From: Rhodococcus sp. HNM0569
GTDB lineage: Bacteria > Actinomycetota > Actinomycetes > Mycobacteriales > Mycobacteriaceae
Length of the DNA stretch: 64,000 nucleotides
Assembly (NCBI RefSeq): GCF_012726205.1
Contig: NZ_JAASAE010000005.1
Coordinates: 186,001 to 250,000 of the forward strand
Reading direction: 5' to 3'
Positions 45,824 to 54,855 of this stretch are shown here, one piece after another; within the stretch, counting starts at the first letter, position 1; each line of letters opens with the position of its first letter. Made by a program: the position numbers and the translations under genes. Under the pieces are notes generated by a model. The model did not search any database. It saw only the letters and a list, made by a program, of their open reading frames with translations, and was not told the DNA's origin.

Positions 45824-46669
45824 CTACTTCTTCTCGCGGCTGCCGGCGAGCGTGCCGAGGTAGAGTTCGATCACCTTGGGGTCGTTCATGAGCCGTGGTC
45901 CGGTGTCGGTGTAGGCATTGCGGCCCTGGTCGAGGACGTAGCCGCGATCGCAGATCTGCAGGCAGCGTCGCGCATTCTGCTCGACCATGATGACCGAGAC
46001 GCCTGCCGCGTTGATCGCCTTGCAGCGGATGAACACCTCGTCCTGGAACATCGGCGAGAGCCCGGCCGACGGCTCGTCGAGCAGCAGCACCGACGGATCC
46101 ATCATCAGCGCGCGGCCCATCGCGACCATCTGCCGTTCGCCACCAGAGAGTGATCCCGCTTTGACCTTGCGGCGTTCGGCGAGCAGGGGGAACAGCTCGC
46201 TCACGAAGGCGAATCGTTCGGCGAACTTTTTGGGCCGCAGATAGATTCCCATCTCGAGGTTCTCCTCGATGGTGAGCGCAGGGAACACGTTGTTCGTCTG
46301 CGGCACGTAGCCGAGGCCCTTCTGCACGAGCACGTGCGCGGGCTTGGACGTGATGTCGTCGCCGCGGAGGGTGACCGTGCCCGAGCGCACCGGGATGAGC
46401 CCGAACAGTGTCTTGAGCAGGGTGGACTTGCCGGCACCGTTGGGCCCGATGATGCCGACGATCTCGCCGTCGCGCAGAAAGAAGTTGCAGTCCTCCAGGA
46501 TGTTCACGCCCGGCAGGTAGCCCGCGACGAGATCGTCGGCCCGCACCAAGGCGTCCTCGGCGAGTTCCCGGTGCGCATCGCGGGTGGCGGCGCGCTCGGC
46601 AGGCGTCGGGCCCGGCCCCGCGGAGTCGGCGGGCGTGGAATCGGCGGGTGTCGCTTCGGAGTCGGTCAT
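45824..46669 (-). CDS. livF: Branched-chain amino acid ABC transporter ATPase, LivF type
   Basis: This 281-residue ATPase has about 45 extra N-terminal residues rich in Ala/Pro. Walker A GPNGAGKST, the Q-loop YVPQTNNVFP, signature LSGGERQMVAMG, Walker B VLLLDEPSAGL and switch His region VIMVEQNARR are complete. The last motif, with Gln-Asn rather than His-Asp, is the LivF hallmark. The start overlaps the livG stop (ATGA). It is the last gene of the operon. Confidence 0.95.
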   Translation of the reverse strand: MTDSEATPADSTPADSAGPGPTPAERAATRDAHRELAEDALVRADDLVAGYLPGVNILEDCNFFLRDGEIVGIIGPNGAGKSTLLKTLFGLIPVRSGTVTLRGDDITSKPAHVLVQKGLGYVPQTNNVFPALTIEENLEMGIYLRPKKFAERFAFVSELFPLLAERRKVKAGSLSGGERQMVAMGRALMMDPSVLLLDEPSAGLSPMFQDEVFIRCKAINAAGVSVIMVEQNARRCLQICDRGYVLDQGRNAYTDTGPRLMNDPKVIELYLGTLAGSREKK

Positions 46670-47730
46670 GACTTCCTGCTCTCCTCGTCGGACTCGGGCG
46701 GCGTACGGCCGAGTGCGGAATCGACGGTGACCTCGGGCTCGGCGAGGTCGCCACCGGCTTCGAGGGTGGCGATCTCGGCCTGCTCCAACCGTTCCGCGAG
46801 CACGGCCGTCGCGCCCACCGGATTGCCCTGCTCGTCGAACTCGAGTGCCTGATCGTGGTGGCTGCCCAGGTAGGCGTCGACGACGGCCTGGTTGTCGCCG
46901 AGTGCCTCGGGCGGAGATTCGGCGATGACCGTGCCCTGCGCCATGACGACGACCCAGTCGCTGATGTCGCGGATGACGTCCATGTCGTGCTCGACGAACA
47001 CGACGGTCATGCCGTCGTCGCGCAGCGACTTGATGTGCTCGAGCAGATTCTGGGTGAGCGCCGGGTTGACGCCTGCCATCGGCTCGTCGAGCATCACGAC
47101 GGTCGGTTCGGTCATCAGCGCACGCGCCATCTCGAGCAGCTTGCGCTGACCGCCCGACAGCGACCCGGCGAGGTCGTCGGCCTTGGCGTCGAGCTGGAAC
47201 CGTGCCAGCACTTCCCGTGCGCGCGCCGTGATCTCGCGCTCCTGAGCGCGCCACGTCCACGGCATGAGCGCGCGTGCCATGTGCTCGCCGCGCTGCGCAC
47301 GGGCACCGAGGCGCACGTTGTCGAGGACGGTGAGCTTCGAGAGCGCCCGCGTCAACTGGAAGGTGCGCACGACGCCGCGCCGTGCCACCTGGTGCGGATA
47401 CAGCTTGCCCAGCGCTGTGCCGTCCATCGACCATGTGCCGCTGTCCGGGCGGTCGAAGCCGGTGAGCAGGTTGAACAGCGTGGTCTTGCCCGCGCCGTTC
47501 GGGCCGATGAGGCCGGTGATGCCGCCGCGCTGGATCTCGAGGTGTGCGACGTCGACGGCCGTCAGGCCGCCGAATGTGCGCGTCAGGTTCGACGCGACCA
47601 GCACCGGATCGGGTTTGGCGGCGCCGGGTTCGGGTGGGACCGTCGCGAACAGTTCGGCGCGTTCGTGTGCGCTCAGGGTCACGCGTCCGCCGCTCGACGC
47701 GGGCCCGGTATCGGTGTGGGACTCAGGCAT
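46666..47730 (-). CDS. livG: Branched-chain amino acid ABC transporter ATPase, LivG type
   Basis: In this 354-residue protein, Walker A GPNGAGKTT, LivG-type RTFQLTRALSKLTVLDNV, signature LSGGQRKLLEMA, Walker B VVMLDEPMAGVNP and switch VFVEHDMDVI are present. It is about 100 residues longer than usual: 45 residues at the N-terminus and a 60-residue acidic C-terminal tail after YLGSHH. The start at 47730 lies inside the end of livM by eight bases. Confidence 0.94.
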   Translation of the reverse strand: MPESHTDTGPASSGGRVTLSAHERAELFATVPPEPGAAKPDPVLVASNLTRTFGGLTAVDVAHLEIQRGGITGLIGPNGAGKTTLFNLLTGFDRPDSGTWSMDGTALGKLYPHQVARRGVVRTFQLTRALSKLTVLDNVRLGARAQRGEHMARALMPWTWRAQEREITARAREVLARFQLDAKADDLAGSLSGGQRKLLEMARALMTEPTVVMLDEPMAGVNPALTQNLLEHIKSLRDDGMTVVFVEHDMDVIRDISDWVVVMAQGTVIAESPPEALGDNQAVVDAYLGSHHDQALEFDEQGNPVGATAVLAERLEQAEIATLEAGGDLAEPEVTVDSALGRTPPESDEESRKS

Positions 47731-48712
47731 TGAGTTGCACCTCCCGCTTGTTGCCGAGTATGCCCTGTGGGCGGAAGACCATGAGGACCGCGATGAGGAT
47801 GCCGAGGAGTACGTAGCGCACGGCACCCACCTGCTGCTCGGTGAGATTCAGCAGCGGATCGGGGCCGGCGATGGCCTGGCGCAGCAATGCGTCCGGGATC
47901 GCGAGCAGGAACCAGAACAGCATCGCACCGACGACCGGACCGAACACCGTTGCGGCGCCGCCCAGAATGAGAGCGCCGAACGCGAAGAAGGTCTGGGCCG
48001 TCGAATAGAAGTCGGGGTTGATCGACTTCGTCTGCAGCGCGTTGAACACGCCGCCGAGGCCGCCGATCATGCCGCCCAGCACGAGCGCCTGCAGCTTGTA
48101 GACGAAGACGTTCTTGCCGAGCGACCGCGCCGCGTCCTCGTCCTCGCGTACCGCTTTGAGTACCCGGCCCCACGGACTGCGGCTGAGCAGGTACACGAAC
48201 CCGCACAACACCAGCACGAGCGTCCATCCCACGACCATCGACCACAGGTCGTCGCCGTAGAACTTCACGCCGAGGAAGGAGTACTGCTTGCCCGAGTCGA
48301 ACGGGCTGAGGTCGGTGAACGGGCCCGCGAAACCGAACAGGCCGTTCGTCGAGCCGGTCACCGAGTCCGACGCGGTGGACCGGAAGATCAACCGCAGGAT
48401 CTCCGACGCGGCGATCGTGGCGATCGCCAGATAGTCGGCGCGCAACCGCAGAGTCGGTATGCCGAGCACGACGGCGAGCAGGCCGGACGCCGCGAGCCCG
48501 ACGAGGATGCCGAGCCACAGCGGCTGCTGATAGGTGACGGTCATGATGCCGACCCCGTAGCCGCCGAGCAGCGCGAAGCCGATCTGGCCGAAGTTGAGCA
48601 GACCCGCGTACCCGAAGTGCAGGTTCAGTCCGATCGCGAGCAGCGCGTAGAACACGGCGGACGGGCCGATCAACTGTGCGAACGACACCTGGAGTGCCGA
48701 AACGATGTCCAT
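47723..48712 (-). CDS. livM: Branched-chain amino acid ABC transporter permease, LivM type
   Basis: This protein of 329 residues has about nine hydrophobic segments. The permease EAA-like cytoplasmic loop is GRVLKAVREDEDAARSLGKN. The N-terminal FYALLAIGLNLHFGYAGLLN and the ending RPQGILGNKRE are typical of LivM. It pairs with LivH to form the membrane channel. It begins six bases after the livH stop. Confidence 0.94.
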   Translation of the reverse strand: MDIVSALQVSFAQLIGPSAVFYALLAIGLNLHFGYAGLLNFGQIGFALLGGYGVGIMTVTYQQPLWLGILVGLAASGLLAVVLGIPTLRLRADYLAIATIAASEILRLIFRSTASDSVTGSTNGLFGFAGPFTDLSPFDSGKQYSFLGVKFYGDDLWSMVVGWTLVLVLCGFVYLLSRSPWGRVLKAVREDEDAARSLGKNVFVYKLQALVLGGMIGGLGGVFNALQTKSINPDFYSTAQTFFAFGALILGGAATVFGPVVGAMLFWFLLAIPDALLRQAIAGPDPLLNLTEQQVGAVRYVLLGILIAVLMVFRPQGILGNKREVQLNA

Positions 48713-48718
48713 GGCCGA

Positions 48719-50101
48719 TCACCCGATCCTTTGCCGCGAGCCGAGGATGCCCTGTGGGCGGACGATGAGGATGAGGATCAAGATCAGCAGGCCTCCGATG
48801 TACTTGAGGTCCGGGTCGAGGACGAGCGTCGACAGCTGCACGACGACACCGACGATGACGCAGCCCAGCAGGGCGCCGTACGCGGTGCCCAGGCCGCCGA
48901 GGGTGATGCCGGCGAACATCAGCAGCAGCAGCTTGAAGCCCATCTCCCACTGCACGCGCCCCCCGAGTTCGGACAACCCGAACAGCACCCCGCCGAGTGC
49001 CGCCAGGCCGCCACCGAGCCCCCACACCACGAGAATGACCCGCTCGACGTCGATTCCCGAGGATGCGGCGAGATCCCGGTTGTCCGCGACCGCACGCATC
49101 GCCTTGCCGATGCGCGTCTTCTGCAGCAGCAGTGCGACGCCCACCAGGACGACGATGCTCACGACGATCGTCGCGATGTTGACGTTCGTGATCGCGAACG
49201 GGCCCCATTCGTGCTGCACCTGCGCCTGGTAGTCGTCGAAGGGCTCCGAGCGGTCCGAGAAGAAGATCAGGATGAGGTAGCGGACGGCGATCGCGAGGCC
49301 GATCGAGACGACCAGCTGCGGTATCAGCCCGGTTTTGCGTCTTCGCAACGGTTTCCAGATACCGAGGTTCGCGATCAGGCCGATCGCGATGCCGGTGAGT
49401 ACGGCGAGGACCGTTGCCGGGATCAGTTGGATGCCGACGGTGACGTTGAAGACCCATGCTGCGACGGCGCCGAGCGTGACGAGCTCACCGTGCGCGAAGT
49501 TGGTGAGCCCGGTGGTGCCGAAGATCAGGCTCAGCCCCACGCCGGCGATCGCGATCACGAGACCGAACCGGAGGCCGTCGACGAGGAGCCGGATCACCTT
49601 CTCCCACATCGGAACAGCGTTGCCGGTGCGCGCCTCGCCGAAGGAGAACACCACCGCGTTGATCTTGCCCGCAGCGACAGTGCGTTCGACGGCGCCCTGC
49701 ACGCTGACGCCGTCGGGCAGGGTGTCCTCGGCGACCTCGAAGGTGTAACTGCCGGGAGGAACGGACAGCTCCCACTTGCCGGCTGCCACCGATTCGGTGG
49801 ACGCGATCTCCGTGCCGGTGTCGTCGAGCGCCCGCACCGTGACACCTTCGAGCCGCTCGCCGCCGTTGTTGAGGCTGCCGCTCACCGGCACGCCGCCTTC
49901 GGTGGGCGAGGGCGGAGCCGATGGCGGTGGCTCGATCGGCTGTGCCGATGCTGTGGGAGGCCCCGAACCCGGCACGGTCGAACCGAGCAGCACCGGCGCC
50001 GACACGAGTGCGGCGAGGATGCCGAGCAGAGCGATGACGAATGCCGCGCCGATGCGGCGGGTGTGCGGTTCCGTGCGGGTCCGCTCCGGTGGTGACGCCA
50101 C
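48719..50101 (-). CDS. livH: LivH-type permease fused to an N-terminal extracytoplasmic beta-sandwich domain
   Basis: GTG 50101, seven bases after ggagga, gives 460 residues. LivH proteins are usually near 290-300. The extra N-terminus has a membrane segment (about 16-42), a Pro-rich linker and a carboxypeptidase-regulatory-like fold at about 70-155 (GVPVSGSLNNGGERLEGVTV...WELSVPPGSYTFEV). The permease core then starts with LLVDGLRFGLVIAIAGVGLS, contains GKAMRAVADNRDLAASSGID and ends RPQGILGSRQRIG. The added domain would sit outside the membrane and could help dock the lipoprotein. The open frame extends far upstream antisense to polA, which is an artefact. Confidence 0.9.
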   Translation of the reverse strand: MASPPERTRTEPHTRRIGAAFVIALLGILAALVSAPVLLGSTVPGSGPPTASAQPIEPPPSAPPSPTEGGVPVSGSLNNGGERLEGVTVRALDDTGTEIASTESVAAGKWELSVPPGSYTFEVAEDTLPDGVSVQGAVERTVAAGKINAVVFSFGEARTGNAVPMWEKVIRLLVDGLRFGLVIAIAGVGLSLIFGTTGLTNFAHGELVTLGAVAAWVFNVTVGIQLIPATVLAVLTGIAIGLIANLGIWKPLRRRKTGLIPQLVVSIGLAIAVRYLILIFFSDRSEPFDDYQAQVQHEWGPFAITNVNIATIVVSIVVLVGVALLLQKTRIGKAMRAVADNRDLAASSGIDVERVILVVWGLGGGLAALGGVLFGLSELGGRVQWEMGFKLLLLMFAGITLGGLGTAYGALLGCVIVGVVVQLSTLVLDPDLKYIGGLLILILILIVRPQGILGSRQRIG

Positions 50102-50305
50102 GCAGGTCCTCCGGGATAGGGGTTCAGTTGTGACACGTGACGAGCGGCACCACCGCCGTGCACGAGGTGAACGGACTCTAAACCGATCGCGACGACTTTT
50201 CGCGCTGGACGGAATGCCTGAAATGTTGCGGTTGCGTATCCGTCCACGTCGGCGCGCGGAAGAGTGCACGCATCCATGGGTGTGTGTCGTGTCGCCGTGC
50301 GTCCC

Positions 50306-50311
50306 TAGACT
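50306..50311 (+). promoter_or_regulatory. Candidate -10 box of a leaderless polA promoter
   Basis: TAGACT fits TANNNT and ends six bases before the GTG at 50318. There is no Shine-Dalgarno sequence. This supports the GTG at 50318 over the in-frame GTG at 50312 as the start. Confidence 0.45.
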
Positions 50312-50317
50312 GTGGGT

Positions 50318-53068
50318 GTGAGCCCTGCATCCCGATCCGCCGTGTCCGCGCCCGCTCCGTCGACCTCGGGTGAGGTGACCAGCGAGGACGAGCAGCAACC
50401 CACCCTGATGCTGCTCGACGGGCACTCGCTCGCGTTCCGTGCGTTCTACGCGTTGCCCGCCGAGAACTTCAAGACGCACAGCGGCCAGACCACCAATGCG
50501 GTCTACGGGTTCACCTCGATGCTGATCAACCTGCTGCGTGACGAGAAGCCGTCCCACGTCGCGGCGGCGTTCGACGTGTCGCGCAAGACCTTCCGGGCCG
50601 AGATGTACGCAGGCTACAAGGCCAACCGCAGCGCCGCGCCGGACGAATTCAAGGGGCAGGTCGAGGTCACGAAGGAAGTGCTGGGGGCGCTCGGCATTCC
50701 GGTCATGGCCGAAGAGGGCTACGAGGCCGACGACATCATCGCGACCCTCGCGACCCAGGCGAAAGCGAGTGGCTTCCGCATTCTCGTCGTCACGGGCGAT
50801 CGCGACTCGCTCCAGCTCGTCAGCGACGACCTCACGGTGTTGTACCCGCGCAAGGGCGTGTCCGAACTCACCCGCTTCACACCCGAGGCCGTCGAGGAGA
50901 AGTACGGTCTCACGCCGGAGCAGTACCCCGACTACGCGGCGCTGCGCGGCGACCCGAGCGACAATCTGCCGGGCATCCCGGGCGTCGGCGAGAAGACCGC
51001 AAGCAAGTGGATCCGCGAGTACGGATCGCTGTCGGCTCTGGTCGACAACGTCGACAAGGTCAAGGGCAAGGTGGGCGACGCGCTGCGCGAGAACCTCTCG
51101 AGTGTGCTGCTCAACCGCGAGCTCACCGAGATGGTGCGCGACGTCGCGCTGCCGTACACCCCCGACCAGCTCGTGCTGGGACAGTGGGATCGCGAACGCA
51201 TCCACACCTTGTTCGACGACCTCGAGTTCAAGGTGCTGCGCGATCGGCTGTTCGACACGCTCGCGCCGCAGGAGCCCGAAGCGGAGGAGGGTTTCGAGGT
51301 CCGCGGTGGCAGGCTCGAGCCCGGCGCGGTCGCGGCCTGGCTCGAGGCACACGTGTCGTCCGGCGAGCGGGCAGGCGTCTCGGTCGTCGGATCGCGCACG
51401 CCGTACGGCGGCGACACCACGGCGCTCGCGCTCGCCGCGTCCGACGGCGAGGGCGCCTACGTCGTCACCGCCGACCTGACGCCGGACGACGAGGCCGCGC
51501 TCGGTGCGTGGCTCGCCGATGCGTCGAAGCCGAAGGCTCTGCACGAGGCGAAGTGGGCGATCCACGCGCTGCGCGGCCGTGGCTGGACGCTGCGTGGTCT
51601 GTCGAGTGACACCGCACTCGCGGCGTACCTCGTGCGGCCGGGCCAGCGCACGTTCACACTCGACGACCTGTCGTTGCGCTACCTGCACCGGGAGCTGCGC
51701 ATCGAAGACGACGGCGACACGCAACTGTCCCTGCTCGACGAGGACGACAGCGACGTCAAGGCGGCGCAGACCCAGATCCTCGCGTCGCGCGCGGTCCTCG
51801 ATCTCGCGGCGGCGCTGGACGCCGAACTCGAGGCCATCGAGTCGCTGTCCCTGCTCGACGACATGGAACTTCCGCTCCTCGCCGTGCTCGCCGACATGGA
51901 GGCGACGGGCATCGCGGTCGGCTCCGAGCACCTGCACGACCTGCAGAGCACGTTCGCGGGCCTGGTCAACGACGCGGCCCAAGCCGCATACGCCGTGATC
52001 GACAAGCAGATCAATCTCGGCTCGCCCAAACAGCTTCAAGTCGTCCTGTTCGACGAACTGGGCATGCCGAAGACGAAGAAGACCAAGACCGGGTACACCA
52101 CCGACGCCGACGCGCTGCAGGGGTTGTTCGACAAGACCGGGCACCCGTTCCTCGAACACCTCCTCGCGCACCGCGACGCGTCGCGGCTCAAGGTCACGGT
52201 CGACGGCCTGCTCAAGACGGTGGCCGACGACGGCCGCATCCACACGACGTTCAACCAGACGATCGCGGCGACCGGCCGCCTGTCGTCCACCGAACCGAAC
52301 CTGCAGAACATCCCGGTCCGCACCGACGCGGGCAGGCAGATCCGGGACGGTTTCGTCGTCGGCGAGGGCTTCGAGACGCTCCTCACCGCCGACTACAGCC
52401 AGATCGAGATGCGCATCATGGCGCACGTGTCCGGCGACGAGGGGCTGATCGAAGCGTTCAACACGGGGGAGGACCTGCACAGTTTCGTCGGCTCGCGCGC
52501 GTTCGGTGTGCCGATCGAGGAGGTCACACCCGAGTTGCGCCGCCGCGTCAAGGCGATGTCGTACGGCCTCGCGTACGGGCTCAGCGCATACGGTCTCGCG
52601 GCACAACTCAAGATCTCCACCGAGGAAGCCCGCGAGCAGATGGACGCCTACTTCGCGCGGTTCGGCGGCGTCCGCGACTACCTGCGCGAGGTGGTCGAGC
52701 AGGCGCGACGCGACGGTTACACGTCCACGTTGTACGGGCGCAGGCGTTACCTTCCCGACCTCAACAGCGACAATCGCATGCGCCGCGAGAACGCCGAACG
52801 TGCGGCGCTCAACGCGCCGATCCAGGGCACTGCTGCCGACATCATCAAGGTCGCGATGATCGACGTGCACCGCTCACTGCAGGATGCGGGCCTCCGTTCG
52901 CGCATTCTGCTCCAAGTACACGACGAGCTGGTCCTCGAGGTGGCTCCGGGCGAGTGCGGCGACGTCGAAGCGCTCGTGCGACGTGAGATGGCCGGTGCGA
53001 TCGACCTCTCGGTCCCCCTCGAGGTGTCCGTCGGCACCGGGCGCAGTTGGGATGCCGCCGCCCATTAG
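50318..53068 (+). CDS. polA: DNA polymerase I
   Basis: This protein of 916 residues has an N-terminal 5'-3' nuclease (MLLDGHSLAFRAFYALP, FDVSRKTFRAEMYAGYKANR, YEADDIIAT, the helix-hairpin-helix LPGIPGVGEKTASKW). A middle domain shows no recognisable 3'-5' exonuclease acidic residues, as in other actinobacterial PolA. The polymerase motifs A (ADYSQIEMRIMAHVSGD), B (RRRVKAMSYGLAYG) and C (QVHDELVLE) are intact. It serves in Okazaki fragment processing and repair. The place after pdtaR matches mycobacteria. Confidence 0.97.
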   Translation: MSPASRSAVSAPAPSTSGEVTSEDEQQPTLMLLDGHSLAFRAFYALPAENFKTHSGQTTNAVYGFTSMLINLLRDEKPSHVAAAFDVSRKTFRAEMYAGYKANRSAAPDEFKGQVEVTKEVLGALGIPVMAEEGYEADDIIATLATQAKASGFRILVVTGDRDSLQLVSDDLTVLYPRKGVSELTRFTPEAVEEKYGLTPEQYPDYAALRGDPSDNLPGIPGVGEKTASKWIREYGSLSALVDNVDKVKGKVGDALRENLSSVLLNRELTEMVRDVALPYTPDQLVLGQWDRERIHTLFDDLEFKVLRDRLFDTLAPQEPEAEEGFEVRGGRLEPGAVAAWLEAHVSSGERAGVSVVGSRTPYGGDTTALALAASDGEGAYVVTADLTPDDEAALGAWLADASKPKALHEAKWAIHALRGRGWTLRGLSSDTALAAYLVRPGQRTFTLDDLSLRYLHRELRIEDDGDTQLSLLDEDDSDVKAAQTQILASRAVLDLAAALDAELEAIESLSLLDDMELPLLAVLADMEATGIAVGSEHLHDLQSTFAGLVNDAAQAAYAVIDKQINLGSPKQLQVVLFDELGMPKTKKTKTGYTTDADALQGLFDKTGHPFLEHLLAHRDASRLKVTVDGLLKTVADDGRIHTTFNQTIAATGRLSSTEPNLQNIPVRTDAGRQIRDGFVVGEGFETLLTADYSQIEMRIMAHVSGDEGLIEAFNTGEDLHSFVGSRAFGVPIEEVTPELRRRVKAMSYGLAYGLSAYGLAAQLKISTEEAREQMDAYFARFGGVRDYLREVVEQARRDGYTSTLYGRRRYLPDLNSDNRMRRENAERAALNAPIQGTAADIIKVAMIDVHRSLQDAGLRSRILLQVHDELVLEVAPGECGDVEALVRREMAGAIDLSVPLEVSVGTGRSWDAAAH

Positions 53069-53137
53069 GCCTCTGCGCACCGTGCGCACTGTGCGAGTCC
53101 GGGCACTCGCTTTTCGCGCACGGCGCCGACGCACAGT

Positions 53138-53206
53138 TCAGGCTACTCCCTCGGGTAGACGGCAGCCCGTATCGACGCTGATCACGGTGTTGCCCCCGTC
53201 GCCGAG
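53138..53206 (-). pseudogene. C-terminal remnant of a fourth LppA-like lipoprotein gene
   Basis: Only the last 22 codons are recognisable. They encode LGDGGNTVISVDTGCRLPEG followed by Val-Ala and a stop, clearly related to the endings of the three lipoproteins at 53609-55427 (NTLIGIDTGCRLPE, NTVIGMNTGCRLPE, NAVISADTGCRLPE). No start or lipobox lies upstream, because the EbfC-like gene ends at 53229. It is a relic of deletion within the array. Confidence 0.75.
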
Positions 53207-53228
53207 CGTGGGCGACGTCGATCGGCTG

Positions 53229-53612
53229 TCACAGCTGGTCCCGCCGCCCGAGCGGGTCCTGCTGAATCCGGTCCCAGGCCTCCTCCTCCTGGTCGATCGC
53301 GTGGTGCTCGGGGCCCGGTTCGCGGCGGCCGCGGCTATCGGTGAAGGTCGAGAGCTGCGAGACGCGGGCGTCTTGCAGTACGTCGCGCATCGCGGCCTCG
53401 ACGCGAGGCTCCTTGTCGCGCAGAGCGATTCGGTACGCCTCGAGGACAGTCTCCGGCTTGACGGATGCCGGCCCGTCGATCGAAATAATCGTGTTGTCGG
53501 CGCTCACCTGCACAGTGACACCGTCCACGGTGCCCACGCCGCGGATCTGCTCCACCGCCAGTTGCGCACGCCGGACCTTCGCGCCCAGTTCTTCATGATT
53601 GCCGTGTGTCAC
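53229..53612 (-). CDS. YbaB/EbfC-family DNA-binding protein
   Basis: This protein of 127 residues starts at GTG 53612 and overlaps the stop of the preceding lipoprotein gene. EELGAKVRRAQLAVEQIRGV followed by GTVDGVTVQVSADNTIISID is typical of the EbfC-like proteins that accompany type VII secretion loci in actinobacteria. The tail is charged. It is probably a nucleoid-type or regulatory protein of the same operon as the hydrolase and lipoproteins. Confidence 0.75.
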   Translation of the reverse strand: MTHGNHEELGAKVRRAQLAVEQIRGVGTVDGVTVQVSADNTIISIDGPASVKPETVLEAYRIALRDKEPRVEAAMRDVLQDARVSQLSTFTDSRGRREPGPEHHAIDQEEEAWDRIQQDPLGRRDQL

Positions 53613-54232
53613 GACGTCGGAGGCGGTGGGGGCGCCGAGTTGGCAACGGCTTCGGGCAGGCGGCAGCCGGTGTCGATGCCGATGAGCGTGTTGCCCATGT
53701 CGCCGAAACGGATTGCGGTGCCTTCTTTGCTGTAGAAGCGCACGTCTCTGTTGCCTGGTTCGTTGTGGAAGGTTTCGACTTCGGTGGCGCCCAGTTCGGA
53801 GGCAAGCTCGCGGGCGCGCTGCAGCGCTTGTGGCCATATGCTGTCGGGGATGGACCCCTTTGCGACGTAGTTCGGTATCGCCACCAGCTTGCCGTCGGTC
53901 TGGTCGTAGGGCCGGTGACATCCGGATTGGCTTCTGCTGTCCATCCATTCCCACTGCAAGTGGGGGGCAAGGCTGGTGATGTAGGCGCCGAGTTCTTCGG
54001 CGACGCGCTGTGCGTGGGCTTCGGTGGCTTCGAGGGTGGGGAGTTCGGTGAGGCGTTGTGCGGCTGCCGCGGTGTCTTGTTCGCCGGTGGCTTCGTAGGG
54101 GTTCTTGGTCACGTCTCCACATCCTGTCAACGCTGCGGCAACTGCGAGGCCTGCCGCGACGGCGCGGATCGGTACGTGGACAGGTCGCCGCCGTCTCCGT
54201 CGGGCACCGGACCCGTATTGGATGCTGGTCAC
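53609..54232 (-). CDS. LppA-like lipoprotein, copy 1 of a tandem set
   Basis: This protein of 207 residues has a lipobox signal peptide with RAVAAGLAVAAALTGC before CGDVTKNPYEATGEQDTA. It shares almost the whole first third with copies 2 and 3, and differs in the centre (WEWMDSRSQSGCHRPYDQTD, AIPNYVAKGSIPDSIWPQA). It resembles the M. tuberculosis LppA/LppB pair. It is anchored on the outer face of the membrane. A role as immunity or partner protein for the adjacent hydrolase is inferred from duplication and order. Confidence 0.82.
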   Translation of the reverse strand: MTSIQYGSGARRRRRRPVHVPIRAVAAGLAVAAALTGCGDVTKNPYEATGEQDTAAAAQRLTELPTLEATEAHAQRVAEELGAYITSLAPHLQWEWMDSRSQSGCHRPYDQTDGKLVAIPNYVAKGSIPDSIWPQALQRARELASELGATEVETFHNEPGNRDVRFYSKEGTAIRFGDMGNTLIGIDTGCRLPEAVANSAPPPPPTS

Positions 54233-54855
54233 GGCGTCGGGGGCGGTGGCGTCGAGTTGGCATCGGCTTCGGGCAGGCGGCAGCCGGTATTCATGCCGAT
54301 CACAGTGTTGGTGCCACTGAGCAGTGTGAGCGCGGTGCCTTCTTTGCTGTAGAAGCGAATATCTCGATTTCCGGGCTCATCGTGGAACGTTTCGACTTCG
54401 GTGGCGCCCAGCTCTGCGGAAAGTTCGCGGGCGCGCTGCAGCGCCTGAGGCCACACGTGATCTGGAATGAGGCCAGGTGCCATGAAATTCTGCAGCTTGA
54501 CCTCTTTGCCGTTCGTCTGGTCGTACGGACTGGTGCAACTGGATTGGCTGCGAGTGCGCGTCCGCTCCCACTGCAGTTCAGGGGCGAGGCTGGTGATGTA
54601 GGCGCCGAGTTCTTCGGCGACGCGGTGTGCGTGGGCTTCGGTGGCTTCGAGGGTGGGGAGTTCGGTGAGGCGTTGTGCGGCTGCCGCGGTGTCTTGTTCG
54701 CCGGTGGCTGCGTAGGGGTTCTTGGTCACGTCTCCACATCCTGTCAACGCTGCGGCAACTACGAGACCTGCCGCGACGGCCCGGATCGGTACGTGGACAG
54801 GTCGCGGCTTCGGGCGTCGGAGTGGTCTGGCGAGCTCGCAATTGATGTGTGTCAT
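54229..54855 (-). CDS. LppA-like lipoprotein, copy 2 of a tandem set
   Basis: This protein of 208 residues starts at ATG 54855 and overlaps the copy 3 stop. The signal region has VAAGLVVAAALTGC, then CGDVTKNPYAATGEQDTA. It is the most divergent copy in the centre (WERTRTRSQSSCTSPYDQTN, KLQNFMAPGLIPDHVWPQA) and in the ligand-side strand ALTLLSGTNTVIGMNTGC. The N-terminal third is nearly identical to its neighbours at the nucleotide level, suggesting recent duplication or gene conversion there with divergence of the rest. Confidence 0.82.
   Translation of the reverse strand: MTHINCELARPLRRPKPRPVHVPIRAVAAGLVVAAALTGCGDVTKNPYAATGEQDTAAAAQRLTELPTLEATEAHAHRVAEELGAYITSLAPELQWERTRTRSQSSCTSPYDQTNGKEVKLQNFMAPGLIPDHVWPQALQRARELSAELGATEVETFHDEPGNRDIRFYSKEGTALTLLSGTNTVIGMNTGCRLPEADANSTPPPPTP

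Noticed and set aside
47264-50095. A 943-codon plus-strand open frame across livG, livM and livH
   Set aside because: Low-complexity Asp/Glu/Arg-rich translation with no domain, antisense to three well-defined transporter genes.
48719-52870. A 1383-codon minus-strand open frame running through polA
   Set aside because: Only the last 460 codons encode LivH with a good start at 50101. The rest is antisense to the clear polA gene, an effect of high GC.
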